Assembly: GCF_932526225.1 (NCBI RefSeq)
Contig: NC_064035.1
Location: forward strand, 18,157,969 to 18,217,968
Source of the DNA: Nematostella vectensis
Taxonomy: Eukaryota > Cnidaria > Anthozoa > Actiniaria > Edwardsiidae
DNA length: 60,000 nucleotides
Direction of reading: 5' to 3'
The notes beneath the pieces were generated by a model. The model saw only the letters and a program-made list of their open reading frames with translations, was not told the DNA's origin and did not search any database. Every line of letters starts with the position of its first letter. Position 1 is the first letter of the stretch. This document shows positions 10,863 to 22,500 of this stretch, piece by piece. A program made the translations under genes and the position numbers.

Positions 10863-11156
10863 CTGAAGCCTGTGTCTGGCACCGCACAGGCGTACTGAAG
10901 TTCCCCATCCCCTTGCTGTTAGACCCAGCAATAGCAATAGAGTAGTTCGCATTTGGTTCGAGTTCGCAGAGCGTGGCGTTCGTCGAGGAACCAACAGCAG
11001 CCGTTCGGTGGTTGTCACTGTCGCCATCAGGCCAAAACATGACAATATGGGAAATGACACCACGACGTTCTAGGACTGGTATTTCTTCCCAAGACAAGCT
11101 ACAGTTGTGTTTGCCGACATTGGTAATGTTTAGATTTGATGGGACCCCAGTAGGGA
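10863..11156 (-). CDS. FN3 domain 6 (exon)
   Basis: A 98-codon phase-1 exon, acceptor ttttggcag at 11157 and donor G/gtgggt at 10862. The translation starts PTGVPSNLNITNVGKHNCSL, with core Trp in SWEEIPV, RRGVISHIVMFW, LEPNANYSIAIAGSNSKG and ends VRCQTQAS. Several sequons (NIT, NCS, NAT, NYS, NFS) point to an extracellular location. Confidence 0.92.
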
Positions 11157-11236
11157 CTGCCAAAAGGACAAATGCGTTAATATGTTACAGAGCGGTCAGA
11201 AAGACCATAAACAGTAAATGTTTGTATGTAAGCAGG

Positions 11237-11717
11237 TCAAGCCACACGCGAATCAAGTCGAGGAGTGTGGGGGGGGGATCAAGTCGAGGAGGGGGGGGAT
11301 CAAGTCGAGGAGGGGGGCGATCAAGTAGAGGAGGGGGGATCAAGTCGAGGAGAGGGGATCAAGTCGAGGAGTCGGGGGGGTATCAAGTCGAGGGGGGGCG
11401 ATCAAGTCGAGGAGGGGGGATCAAGTCGAGGAGGATCAAGTCGAGGAGTGGGGGGGATCAAGTCGAGGGGGGGGCGATCAAGTCGAGGAGGGGGGATCAA
11501 GTCGAGGAGGGGGGGATCAAGTCGAGGAGTGGGGGGGATCAAGTCGAGGGGGGGGATCAAGTCGAGGAGGATGGGATCAAGTCGAGGAGATGGGGATCAA
11601 GTCGAGTAGTGGGGGGATCAAGTCGAGGAGGGGGGGATCAAGTCGAGGAGAGGGGATCAAGTCGAGGGGTGGGGGGGATCAAGTCGAGGAGTGGGGGGGA
11701 TCAAGTCGAGGAGGGGG
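11237..11717. repeat. G-rich array, about 19-22 bp unit (gatcaagtcgagg + G-run)
   Basis: About 24 copies of gatcaagtcgagga followed by a run of 4-9 G. Length differences lie in the G-run. It sits in the intron between the 12283 donor and the 11156 acceptor, about 80 bases from the acceptor. Overlapping plus-strand frames rich in SSRGGG are artefacts. Confidence 0.95.
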
Positions 11718-12146
11718 GGTTAGTATGGAGATATGATAGGGCATGGTAAACAGTATCCGTTATTTGATAGGCAATGTGTGCAACTTGGTCAAGCCACAAT
11801 AGATATCCAGGCGGGGGAGGGCAAGTTTGAACTTGAGTGTCTCCAGTGCGTGTGATTGGTCGAAACTGTGTAGGGGCTATTTTCACTGTGCATGGTTTAC
11901 TGGGCGCTTGGAAAAAGAACAACAATTTATGGAGACGAGTGCGTTTCCACTATTACAGACATCATCTCCAAACATTCCTTTATAGGCACGGAAATATCCT
12001 TTTATTAGCTTTGTTCCCGATCTTTTTATGTAATTTTGAAATTGTGACAACATCTTCTTATCACGAGACATTCAAAAAGAAAAACGACAGTGGAATTTAA
12101 AAAAATTAATAGGCATATTGGACATGTAAAATAGAAGAGCAGAATA

Positions 12147-12251
12147 TAGCCTGCTAGCCGGCTCTCCGGGAGTTTCGGAGTGGGAAAAAGCCTTTTCCCT
12201 TTCCCCCTTCCACGGGAATCCCGAAACTCCGGAGAACCGGCTAGCAGGCTA
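12147..12251. mobile_element. Foldback MITE with 9-bp target-site duplication
   Basis: A 105-bp element with terminal inverted repeats of about 31 bp: TAGCCTGCTAGCCGG on the left (12147-12178) and its complement on the right (12221-12251), with small mismatches. It is flanked by the direct repeat AGCAGAATA at 12138-12146 and 12252-12260. It lies just downstream of the 12283 donor. Only the right half is present next to the duplicated exon at 14792. Confidence 0.75.
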
Positions 12252-12282
12252 AGCAGAATAAGACCACCCATGAACACCTCAC

Positions 12283-12564
12283 CATCTTCTCCTGTTCGCT
12301 GTACGCGCGAGTTTCCAGGCCCGTGTCCCGACGGGGTGAATGCACTAACGGTCACTTCAAACAGCGTGAAGGCGGTGAGATTACACAGCTTCGCTTGTAG
12401 ACAGCTTACCATCAATACCCTGTTTTCTCCAGGATCCGACACGTTTACCTCGACTATGTAGCCAGCCACGATGCCATACCTCTGCGACTCGGGGACTTCT
12501 TGCCAGCTCAGGTAAATGCAGTTCGTGGTGGCATCGACTAGCTCGATTACCGGTGCTTCGGGGA
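12283..12564 (-). CDS. FN3 domain 5 (exon A, duplicated)
   Basis: A 94-codon phase-1 exon, acceptor ctataatag at 12565 and donor G/gtgagg at 12282. It reads PEAPVIELVDATTNCIYLSW, then QRYGIVAGYIVEVNV, CNLTAFTLFEVTVSAFTP and ends VQRTGED. It is paralogous to the exon at 14792, with differences such as E/G, T/K, V/I, D/H, S/R and K/E. It joins domain 6 in frame (GED-V-PTGVPSN). Confidence 0.93.
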
Positions 12565-13245
12565 CTATTATAGGAGAAAATGTTACACACTGTATGAAAA
12601 TTTCCTAAAGTTATTAGGGAATTTTAGGGTGGTATGGATTCTTTCCTTGAATCGTTGGAGAGATTAGAAACAAAATAGTAAAATGGCCTTTTATCTTTGC
12701 CAAATAGATATCTAAGCTATTCTAATATTGTTGAATTAAACTGACCTAAACACTCGCTTACTTTGCGCACGGACATTGCGGGAAGAGTACTAAAAAAGCA
12801 GCGTTTTGTTGCATTGCGGTGCGTTCCATTCTTGACAAACACCAATACCCGGAGAGCGCAATGCGTCCCTCCAAAAGTTGGTTTTATCAAGGGAATTTTG
12901 CCCTGGTCATCTTCGAGCTATTGAAAAGGCTAAGACAAAAGCTACAAAACGAGTAAAATGAGCTTATTTGAAGCATTTTCAGTCATGTCGATCCAAACAT
13001 GAAGTACTCACAGAAAAAAGGATGAAGTACCTGATCCACCAAAACGGGCATTTAAACTTGAAAACCTTTGTAAGGAAGGGTCATTAATGGGTTATTAATC
13101 GATGGGGAGGGCTGCTAAGTTGAATTTTAACTTGACTATGAGCTTTTATAAAAAACGGCTTTTAAAATTGACTTGAAGCTATTATTAGAAGCTCTTATAT
13201 TATGAGAACGGGCTTTTAAACTTAAATAAGAAAATAAAGACTCAC
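12565..13245. other. Intron, copy 1 of the duplicated block
   Basis: Non-coding, with no array. Bases about 12733-12950 match 15242-15460 of copy 2. The copy-1 intron has about 143 extra bases around 12950-13200. Both copies keep a short open frame by similarity, but with no recognised protein family, and I do not call a gene. Confidence 0.6.
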
Positions 13246-13545
13246 AGCCGTGCATTGTGTAGAAATAAGTTGTGTCGCTGTCAGGGCCTGCAATGGTGTT
13301 AACACCCCTCACCACCACAGAGTATCTTGTGAAATTGTTCAACCCAGAGATCGTGAAGTTAGTTACATCAGGACGTGTTTTAGCCATGGAAATGAGCTCG
13401 GATGAACTTGGATCGGACCATACTACTTCATACTTGGAAAGTGGTGATCCTAAGATATGAACAGGGTCGATTGCGGACCATTCGACTAGTACCACTCCCA
13501 CGCTGACGTTGGTTACGGAGACACTATTAGGAGCAACTCCAGGAG
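13246..13545 (-). CDS. FN3 domain 4 (exon B, duplicated)
   Basis: A 100-codon phase-1 exon, acceptor tatcgcag at 13546 and donor T/gtgagt at 13245. It reads PGVAPNSVSVTNVSVGVVLV, EWSAIDPVHILGSPLSKYEV, ISGLNNFTRYSVVVRGVN and ends TTYFYTMHG. Nearly identical to the 15612 exon; the visible changes include GLNNF/GLKNF and GPDSD/GPVSD. That near-identity against more changes in exon A suggests recent duplication or gene conversion (inference). Confidence 0.93.
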
Positions 13546-13599
13546 CTGCGATAAGACACCAAGTATTACGATAACTCATACACTTTAAGTCTTGACGCT

Positions 13600-14693
13600 A
13601 TCACAGTAACGGGACGGTCGCGAAGCTATCACGATGCTTTGACGACAGAATCACGATAACGACACGATCACCATAACGACACGATCACGATACTCTTGCA
13701 CACATATCTTAAAGAACAAGATCACGATATTACCATGACACCATCACGATACTACCACGACACCATCACGATACTACCACGACACAATCACGATACTACC
13801 ACGACACCATCACGATACTACCACGACACCATCACGATACTACCACGACACCATCACGATACTACCACGACACCATCACGATACAACCACGACACAATAA
13901 CGATACTACCACGACGCCATCACGATTACACCACGACGCCATCAGGATTACACCACGATACCTTCGAGATACTACCACGACACTATCACGATACTACCAC
14001 GACACAATAACGACACTACCACGACGCCATCACAATTTCACCACGACGCCATCACGATAGTACCACGACACCTTGGAGATACTACCACGACACTATCACA
14101 ATACTTCCACGACACCATCGCGATACTACCACGACACCATCACGATACTACCACGACGCCATCACGATACTACCACGACACCATCACGATACTACCACGA
14201 CACCATCGCGATACTACCACAACACCATCACGATACTACCACGACACCATCACGATACTACCACGACACCATCGCGATACTACCACGACACCATCACGAT
14301 ACTACCACGACACCATCGCGATACTACCACAACACCATCATGATACTACCACGACACCATCACGATATTACCACGATATCATCATGACACTACCACGACA
14401 CCATCACGATACTACCACGACGCCATCACGATAATATCACGACACAATAACGATACTACCACGACGCCATCACGATATTACCATAACACCATCATGATAC
14501 TACCATGACACCATCACGATATTACCATAACACCATCATGATACTACCATGACACCATCACGATACTACCATGACACCATCACGATATTACCATAACACC
14601 ATCACGATATTACCACGACACCATCGCGATACTACTAGAACACTATCACGATACTACCACGACACCATCACGATACTACTATAACACAACCAC
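13600..14693. repeat. 22-bp tandem array, copy 1
   Basis: About 45 copies of cacgatactaccacgacaccat with variants (cgcgatac, catgatac, ataacaccat). It is entirely in the intron between the 14792 donor and the 13545 acceptor. Its lead-in (gacgctatcacagtaacggg) is shared with copy 2. Confidence 0.95.
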
Positions 14694-14791
14694 AAGCCTT
14701 TTCCCTTCCCCCCCTTCCACAGGGATCCCGAAACTCCATAGAGCCGGCAAGCAGGCTACGCAGAATAGGCCACCACCCATGAACACCTCAC

Positions 14792-15073
14792 CATCTTCTC
14801 CTGTGCGCTGCACGCGCGAGTTTCCAGGCCCGCGTCCCGCCGGCGTGAATGCACTAACGGTCACTTCAAACAGCGTGAAGGCGGTGAGATTACACAGCTC
14901 CGCTTGTAGACATCTGACCATTAATACCCTGTTTCCTCCAGGATGCGACACGTTCACCTCGACCATGTACCCAGCCAGGATGCCATACCTCTGCGACTCG
15001 GGGATTTCTTGCCAGCTCAGGTAAATGCAGTTCTTGGTGGCATCGACTAGCCCGATAACCGGTGCTTCGGGGA
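14792..15073 (-). CDS. FN3 domain 3 (exon A', duplicate of domain 5)
   Basis: A 94-codon phase-1 exon, acceptor ctataatag at 15074 and donor G/gtgagg at 14791. It reads PEAPVIGLVDATKNCIYLSW, LAGYMVEVNVSHPGGNRVL and ends VQRTGED. Same splice sites as exon A. It joins GED to APGVAPN of exon B in frame. Both copies keep intact frames and splice sites, so both are probably used. Confidence 0.93.
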
Positions 15074-15611
15074 CTATTATAGTATTATGGAGGCAATGTT
15101 ACACACTGTATTTCGTAAAATTTCCTGGGAAAATATTCAGGGGGGAGGTCCAAAATTCCATAGTGGCATGGATTCTTTTCTTGAATCACACAGTGTGTGG
15201 AAGAGATCAGAAACAAATATCCAAGCTATTTTCATATCGATGAATTAAACTGACCTAAACACTCGCTTACTTTGCGCACGGACATTGCGGGAAGAGTACT
15301 AAAAAAGCCGCGTTTTGTCGCATTGCGGTGCGTTTCATTCTTGACAAACATCAATACGCGAAGAGCGCAATGCGTTTCTAAAAAAATTGGCTTTTTCAAG
15401 TGAATTTTGCCCTCATCATCTTCGACCAATTCAAAAATGCTATGACAAAAGCTACAAATTTCAATAGCACTTTATGAAAAGTCGCAATAAAATTTAAAAA
15501 GTTGATACTTTGTGTGTATTTTTATAAGAACGGGCTTTTAAACTTGACTAAAAGCTTTTATAAGAACGGGCTTTCAAACTTAAATAACGACTTAAGAGAA
15601 TAACGCCTCAC
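15074..15611. other. Intron, copy 2 of the duplicated block
   Basis: Matches the copy-1 intron at an offset of 2,509 and is shorter by about 143 bases. The phrase ataagaacgggcttttaaac occurs twice within about 15523-15575. No exon or array seen. Confidence 0.6.
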
Positions 15612-15911
15612 CGCCGTGCATTGTGTAGAAATACGTTGTGTCGCTGACAGGGCCTGCAATGGTGTTAACACCCCTCACCACCACAGAGTATCTTGTGAAA
15701 TTTTTCAACCCAGAGATCGTGAAGTTAGTTACATCAGGACGTGTTTTAGCCATGGAAATGAGCTCGGATGAACTTGGATCGGACCATACTACTTCATACT
15801 TGGAAAGTGGTGATCCTAAGATATGAACAGGGTCGATCGCGGACCATTCGACTAGTACCACTCCCACGCTGACGTTGGTTACGGAGACACTATTAGGAGC
15901 AACTCCAGGAG
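15612..15911 (-). CDS. FN3 domain 2 (exon B', duplicate of domain 4)
   Basis: A 100-codon phase-1 exon, acceptor tatcgcag at 15912 and donor G/gtgagg at 15611. Reads as exon B with GLKNFTRY and GPVSDTT. The donor base differs from exon B (G versus T), so the residue across the next junction is Val here and Phe in copy 1. Joins exon A' as TMHG-V-PEAPV. Confidence 0.93.
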
Positions 15912-15959
15912 CTGCGATAAGACACCAAGTATTACGATAACTTGTAAACTTGAAGTCTC

Positions 15960-16935
15960 GACGCTATCACAGTAACGGGACGGTCGCGAAGCTATCACGA
16001 TGCTTTGACGACAGAATCACGATAACGATACGATCACGATACTACCACGACACCATCACGATAGTAGCACGACCCCATCGCGATACTACCATGACACCAT
16101 CACGATACTACCACGACACCATCACGATACTACCACGACACAATCACGATACTACCACGACACCATCACGATACTACCACGACACCATCACGATACTACC
16201 ACGACACCATCACGATACTACCACGACACCATCACGATACTACCACGACACAATCACGATACAACCACGACACCATCACGATACTAGCACGACACCATCA
16301 CGATACTACCACGACACCATCACGATACTAGCACGACACCATTACGATACTACCACGACACAATCACGATACAACCACGACACCATCACGATACTACCAC
16401 GACACCATCACGATACTACCACGACACTATCACGATACTACCACGACACCATCACGATACTACCACGACACCATCACGATATTACCACGACACCATCACG
16501 ATACTACCACGACAAGATCACGATACTACCACGACACCATCACAATACTACTAGAACACCATCACGATAGTACCACGACACCATCACGATACTACCACGA
16601 CACCATCATGATAGAACCACGACACCATCACGATACTACCACGACACCAACACTATACTACCACGACACCATCACGATAGTACCACGACACCATCACGAT
16701 ACTACCACGACACGATCGCGATAGTACCACGACACCATCACGATTACGACACCATCGCGATAGAACCACGAAATCATAGCGATACTACCACGACACGATC
16801 ACGATAGTACCACGCTTTCATCGCGAAAGTACCACGACACGATCGCGAAAGTTAAACGACACGATCAAGGTAGTACCACGACATCATCACGATATTACCA
16901 CGACACCATCACGATAGCACCACGACACCATGGCT
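15960..16935. repeat. 22-bp tandem array, copy 2
   Basis: About 40 copies of cacgatactaccacgacaccat, degenerating towards the 17031 donor (16720-16930). Same lead-in as copy 1. Fills the intron between the 17031 donor and the 15911 acceptor. Confidence 0.95.
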
Positions 16936-17030
16936 ATACTCACAACTATATAATATCGTGACGCGACCACACAATGGCAATTCTCACGGCACCTCATTTC
17001 GTGACGTGGTCACGCTATATCTATACTTAC

Positions 17031-17339
17031 GGATATCTGACGTCATGACTGTAACTGTTTCGATCGTTCCCAGGCCTTCTAGCGTCATGGGTCTCACGGT
17101 AAAAGAGTAGTTCGTCCCCGGGAGCAGACCGGTAACATTGAAGGAGGTTATCGCTCCTCTCAAAGTTGTGTTTAAAATCGCTAGCTCTTCTCCCTCCAAG
17201 AGTACAGGGTAGTATGAGATAAGATATCCCTGGAATATCCCACGGAATCTGGTAGGCTTATTCGTTGGCTGCTCCCACTGAAGGTGGACAGAAATTGAGT
17301 TTTTCGAAGGAGAGTGTAGTTTAATAGCGGCAGTGATCA
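17031..17339 (-). CDS. FN3 domain 1 (exon)
   Basis: A 103-codon phase-1 exon, acceptor tttttcgcag at 17340 and donor C/gtaagt at 17030. It reads ITAAIKLHSPSKNSISVHLQ, WEQPTNKP, FQGYLISYYPV, VTGLLPGTNYSFTVRPMT and ends VTVMTSD. First of the FN3 series, directly after the SEA-like module. It lacks the opening P-x-x-P-P of its siblings but keeps the core Trp and the Tyr-S-F-T-V strand. Confidence 0.9.
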
Positions 17340-17963
17340 CTGCGAAAAAAATAAGCCAGCTTCACGTCTTATCAAATATCTAATCTAAGGCAAAAGTCTG
17401 AATCCATATTGTAGTGGGGACAACTTATTATTTATCTAGAGGGAGAAAGAGAAAATGGAAAAAATAACAATTAATTGTTTTAATAACAATTAATTGTTTT
17501 AAGAGTTTTTAAAAAAACTCTTAACAATGACTCACCTCACCCACCACAAAAAAGCAGCAACAACAACGGAAACCATTTTTAGCAGACTTTAAATCATGGT
17601 TCCCTCCTGTGTTCCCTCATTTTAAGTGCAGCAAAGAGAGGGGGAGGGGGGCAATATCCAGCGGCGTAGCCAGGAGGGGGCCTAAATGGCCCTTTCAAGG
17701 CAATTCCTCCCATATTTCCATATTTTAGAGAATGTCTCATATATTCACTGTATTTCTGGCTGCTAGAAGGGGGGGGCTGGTCTACCCCCTGGATAAGCCC
17801 CTCTATTAACCTCTTATATATTTTGAACTTGTTTAATATAGATGTTCTACATCTATTTTACGCAGTATGGAGCACTGGGAGTGAAGTACTGTGCACAAGT
17901 TTTTTTAGCTTTTCTTCATTTTTCCAGTTTCCATGATGTAGCAGTACTCAATTGGATAGTGAC

Positions 17964-18046
<83 letters not shown>

Positions 18047-18056
18047 TAACAATAAC

Positions 18057-18113
<57 letters not shown>

Positions 18114-18178
18114 CAATAATAATAATTAATAATAATAATAATAATAATTAATAATAATAATTAATAATAATAATAATA

Positions 18179-18235
<57 letters not shown>

Positions 18236-18523
18236 ATGATGATGATGATGATGATGATGATGATAATGATGGTGATGATGGTGATAATGATGATGGTGGT
18301 GGTGGTGGTGGTGATGATGGTGATAATGATGATGGTGGTGGTGGTGGTGGTGGTGGTAATAGTGGTGGTGGTGGTGGTGACAATCTCTAAGAATAAAAAA
18401 AGCCAGCATTCCGTTATACTAAATCTTCAATTTTTTCTCCGTTCCTTTAACAATAAAAACTTGAGTCATATATGACTAGCCCTACATTGGCACTTACATC
18501 AACTAAACCAACGTAAAACTTAC
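17340..18523. other. Intron with trinucleotide microsatellite
   Basis: Besides the microsatellite at 17965-18380, I see only AT-rich sequence. A duplicated aataacaattaattgtttta and a short hairpin (gagttttt/aaaaactc) lie at about 17463-17523. Long Ile, Met or His frames are microsatellite artefacts. Confidence 0.6.
17965..18380. repeat. Compound microsatellite AAT to GAT to GGT
   Basis: Uninterrupted aat repeats (about 17965-18178) pass into gat repeats (18179-18270), then gat/ggt mixtures and ggt repeats to 18380. One- or two-base interruptions occur only in the aat part (aataac, attaat). Confidence 0.97.
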
Positions 18524-18719
18524 CGTCGTTAAAAGAAAGCGTTTCAGTCATGACGTTCAAGGTGTTAAGTTTGGATATATTGGGAATATCCACGAAAGTT
18601 TTGGGAATGTCTCTGCCACTGAATCGAAGCTTGAGCGTCACAGAAGTCATACCAGCAGCAGCTGTGATCGCTTCGATTGTCCAGTTTGTCACAGGATTGT
18701 CAACGGGGTATCCATCAAG
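18524..18719 (-). CDS. SEA-like module, second half (exon)
   Basis: A 196-base exon, acceptor attgacag at 18720 (phase 0) and donor G/gtaagt at 18523 (phase 1). It reads LDGYPVDNPVTNWTIEAITA, AAGMTSVTLKLRFSGRD, LNTLNVMTETLSFND. The alternation in TSVTLKLRF after a Gly-Met turn resembles the last strands of a SEA domain. The autocleavage motif GSVVV is not present, so cleavage is not predicted. Domain assignment is tentative; the exon itself is well supported by phase. Confidence 0.78.
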
Positions 18720-19276
18720 CTGTCAATAAAAACACGAGGCTTTCAATGTTGAATTGAGGTTGCAAGGTCTTTAGATAACTAAAAAATTAACGAAAAATAC
18801 ACCTTCTTCTTCCCCCAATTGTCATTAAGTGACCCCCTTTAGGTAGATCCGTCTTAGTCAACTCTCGGCTCTAGTCTGATTCTCGGATTCGAACAAAAAA
18901 GGCCGCCTCTCTTTCCCCCGTCTGATACATTTCATCCAAAACTCTGCGATTGTCGAGAAAAGCCAATTAAAGCGAGGTTTACATTATTTTCAAAAGCACT
19001 GAAATGAGGAATGTCGTTGATAGAAAACAAATAAAATGGCGGATGACATAGTGAAGTCTATGTCTTGCACTCTGGGAGCGATGTGTCGAAATCGTAAACT
19101 ATGTTTCCTAAAAAACTACAAGCACTTGAGGAATGTGTACCTTTTACTTTTACAACCGTTTGAGAATGTGTTTTCGGAATATAGAAGTTTGTTTATTTTT
19201 TAATTTCACATTGAGGATAATTTTCTAGCTTCAGTTCGGCGTTGTCTTTTATTAGAAGATGGGAATGTAAACTCAC

Positions 19277-19395
19277 GTTATCGCCTAGAGTTTTTTCAAG
19301 CTCCACGGACTCATTGCTTGAAGGCTGGTAATATCTGTCATTCCAGGGAACATCTTTAAGTAACATCATCCACACTGCGGTCAGATCAGGAAGGC
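19277..19395 (-). CDS. SEA-like module, first half (exon)
   Basis: A 119-base exon, acceptor tttcttgcag at 19396 (phase 1) and donor aac/gtgagt at 19276 (phase 0). It reads LPDLTAVWMMLLKDVPWNDR and SSNESVELEKTLGDN, then continues in 18524-18719. The S-x-E-x-x-x-L-E pattern after an aromatic-rich strand fits the first helix of SEA domains. It follows directly on the second LamG domain (DYYK-G-LPDL). Confidence 0.78.
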
Positions 19396-19502
19396 CTGCA
19401 AGAAAGTGACACGCACTTAAACATGCAGATGACCACGCATAACGATTAAACGTTCCGGTACTATAGTCACTACATGCAACTTGCTCCAATTGACACACAG
19501 TA

Positions 19503-22500
19503 TATTCATATATAGTAACTCCCGTAGCAGTCATATAATATAGTGACCCATCCCTTAACTAGTCATATATAGTGACCCATCCATTAGTAGTCATACAGTG
19601 TCCCATCCATTAGTAGCCATATAGTTACCCATCCCTGTAGTAGTCATATATACACTGTTAGTTTCAGAGAGTAGTTTTAACTCCAAAAGGGGAGTAAAAA
19701 AACGAGGTACAAAATGACTCCCTTTTTGGAGTAATTTTTTACTCCCTTTTTTCAACTCTCTCAAGGGAGTAGATTTTACCCCTGTAGGGGAGTAACTAAA
19801 GGGAGTGATTTACTAGGTTGCTTGCTATTACTCCATTAAAGGAGTACAATTTACCCTCAAAATGGAGTTATTTTTTACTCCTTTTTTTCCTACTCTCTCA
19901 GGGGAGTAGATTTTACCCACTTTAGGGGGTAGCTAAGTGGAGTAATTTACTAGGTTGCTTGTAGTTACTCCATTAAAAGAGTACAATTCACCCTTAAAAA
20001 TGGGAGTCAATTTTTACTCCCTATTTTGTTTTTCCCCCTACTAATTGGGTAACTAAAGGGATGATTTCAACCCCCTCCCCCCTGTTTTTACAAAATGGCC
20101 GTTTAAACTCCACCTACTTAAGGGGTTAATACTGGAGAAAGTAGAGTAATTTAGAAACACCAAGGAAAAGACGTTATTATGAATTTGACAAATCATTTAA
20201 TTAAACAATTCAGTTTAAAAAATAACAAAAATATAAGTTGAAAAAATGTTTGAAAAATAATAGTCATTTGACATAAGGTTCCAGGACAAAATTACTAACA
20301 TGTGTCCCAACATAACAAAGCTGAAACAAACATAACACAATATTATTTTTCTATAACAACTTTAACAGCTTTTGAACATTACCCTTTTTGGCGTCATTAC
20401 GGTTTTCCAAAAGAACTGCCTCCTCCTCCATCTTTGTATATTCAGATAAGAAGCTAGAAGCCTAATGCCTCTATATGCACCATTTAAATTTGAACCTGGT
20501 AGGCTAGCTTGAAAAGATAACTAGGTTCTTCATATGCAGGGTTTACTGTGATCAGAATATACGGACAAAAACCAACTACAGTAACATTAGATATTCAAAA
20601 TAAATATCTGGACAAATTTTAGGTGCAAGACTGATTACTAGGTTTTTACTAAGCTAAGTTATTCAATTTTGTGCTTCAAGTAACAGTTTATAAAGCATAG
20701 GCGCTTTAGATGTAAGTACAGTGATTAGTGAATAACTTAAGTTTACAAAGATTTTATTCGTTTCTTGCGATTTACGATTGATACATTCCTTATACCTCAA
20801 ACTTCTTTCTTTTCTGGCTTTCAACTCGAGCACATTTTACTATCTCTATCATAATGTCCTGCGAAGATAATAACAGAAACACATAAGAAGGTAGTATTGC
20901 TTTGGAAGATAACAAAGAATCACAAAACATATCAGTCTAGTTCGAGAAATCCGCTCACGAACGATGATTTGATGCTGAAGTTGGTCGCAAAAATCACATT
21001 TAGTATTGAACCTATCACATTATAAAGCCCATTACACACTAACCTTTAACTTCAATCCATGTTCTGCCATCAAATCCTCAAAAAAGGTGGATTACGCGTA
21101 GAAAAGACGGGAATAAACGGCTATCTGTTTGGAGGTTATGATAATGGCTTTCGTTCGACCGTTATGATTTTGCGCCTTGGGCCCAAGCCCCTCTCGGCCA
21201 CTAAAGCGAGGGACGCCCGGTACATTATGGTTTTACGGGCCCTGGTGAGCCGTCTTCTATCTGCAAAGCGGGACTTCTGTTTTTTTTATAATCTCAAGTA
21301 GCATTTCTATTAGAAAAAATATATACTATTTTATAATGTTCAAATCGGATCTAAGAATTTTATACAATTATCACCCTACCTATCTTTCTTTTAAATGCAG
21401 TACTAATTATTCTGAGCGAATTTTGAAAGTACACCACATAAAACTCATGTTCGAGTCCAAGCCTGTCTTTGATTACATTTCTTATTGTTGTAGTATAGCT
21501 GACAATATATGCAAGTATGGCGAGGCCTGTTCTTGTATTGAAAATGTTCTTTTAGGATTTCCTAAGAATTTCCTAAGAGTTCCTAAATTGTAGAACTTCA
21601 AATCTTCTTCCTAAGATTTTCTTATCCAAATTATTTCAATTTTCTGGTCTACTGCTTATACTAGGAAATCCTAGGAATTTTTAGGAAGTTTAATCATATT
21701 TTGTTGTTTTGATCGAACTTAGGAAATCTTAGGGAACTCCTAGGCACAGGGTAGAGTTTTTTGTCTCAATACCAATAAATACGATAAATTATTATTTTTA
21801 TCTTTTGTCTTATATAATAAAGACTATCGTTTGCCTTCTTAAATTCAGCTAATTCAGAGTAAAAAAAAACAACTCCCTTTATTTTATATATTTGGAGTGG
21901 GTTGTTACTGCTCTAAAAAGATACAGCTGGAGTAAAAACTACTCTTTCAACACGAGATGGCTGGAGTAGTTTTTACTCTTCAAAACCTACCCCCTAAAAG
22001 GAGTACTTTTTTACTCCATTTCTTGACCATCTGGAATAAAAATAACTCTTTTCACTTCAGATAGTTGGAGTAGCTTTTACTCTACTAAAATTACTCCCAG
22101 AAAAGAGTACTTTTTACTCCATTATTTGACCAACAAGAGTGACAATTACTCTTTTTCTAATAAACATTCGATACTAATATTCAGCAGAGTAAAACTTACT
22201 CCGTTAAGGGAGTAAACAAAAAAATACTCCTCAGTGGAGTAGTTTTTACCCCAATAAAAGAGTTCAAATTACTCCTTTAAAAGTACTCCATCGCAAAGAG
22301 TAGTTTTTACTCTCTGAGTGGAGTAAAAATAACTCCCTGAAACTAACAGTGTAGTGACCAATCCCTGTAGTAGTCATATATAGTAACCCATCCATGTAGT
22401 AGTCATATATTGACCCATCCCTGTAGTAGTCATATATTGACCCATCCCTGTAGTAGTCATATAGTGACCCATCCCTGTAGTAGTCATATATAGTAACCCA

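Larger units (their letters stand above)
12189..16935. repeat. Tandem segmental duplication, about 2.5-kb unit carrying two FN3 exons
   Basis: Copy 1 (about 12189-14693) holds FN3 exons at 12283 and 13246 plus a 22-bp array. Copy 2 (about 14694-16935) holds exons at 14792 and 15612 plus its own array. Introns also match, for example tgaattaaactgacctaaac at 12732 and 15241, offset 2,509. One indel of about 143 bp separates the two introns. The junction at about 14694 joins array sequence to the middle of the foldback element seen whole at 12147-12251. Confidence 0.92.

Noticed and set aside
10973-11749. 258-codon plus-strand frame
   Set aside because: Antisense to FN3 domain 6 plus the G-rich array; no independent coding signal.
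21059-21593. Two small open frames inside the transposon
   Set aside because: No transposase motif, no shared frame, ordinary length for AT-rich DNA; the element looks non-autonomous.
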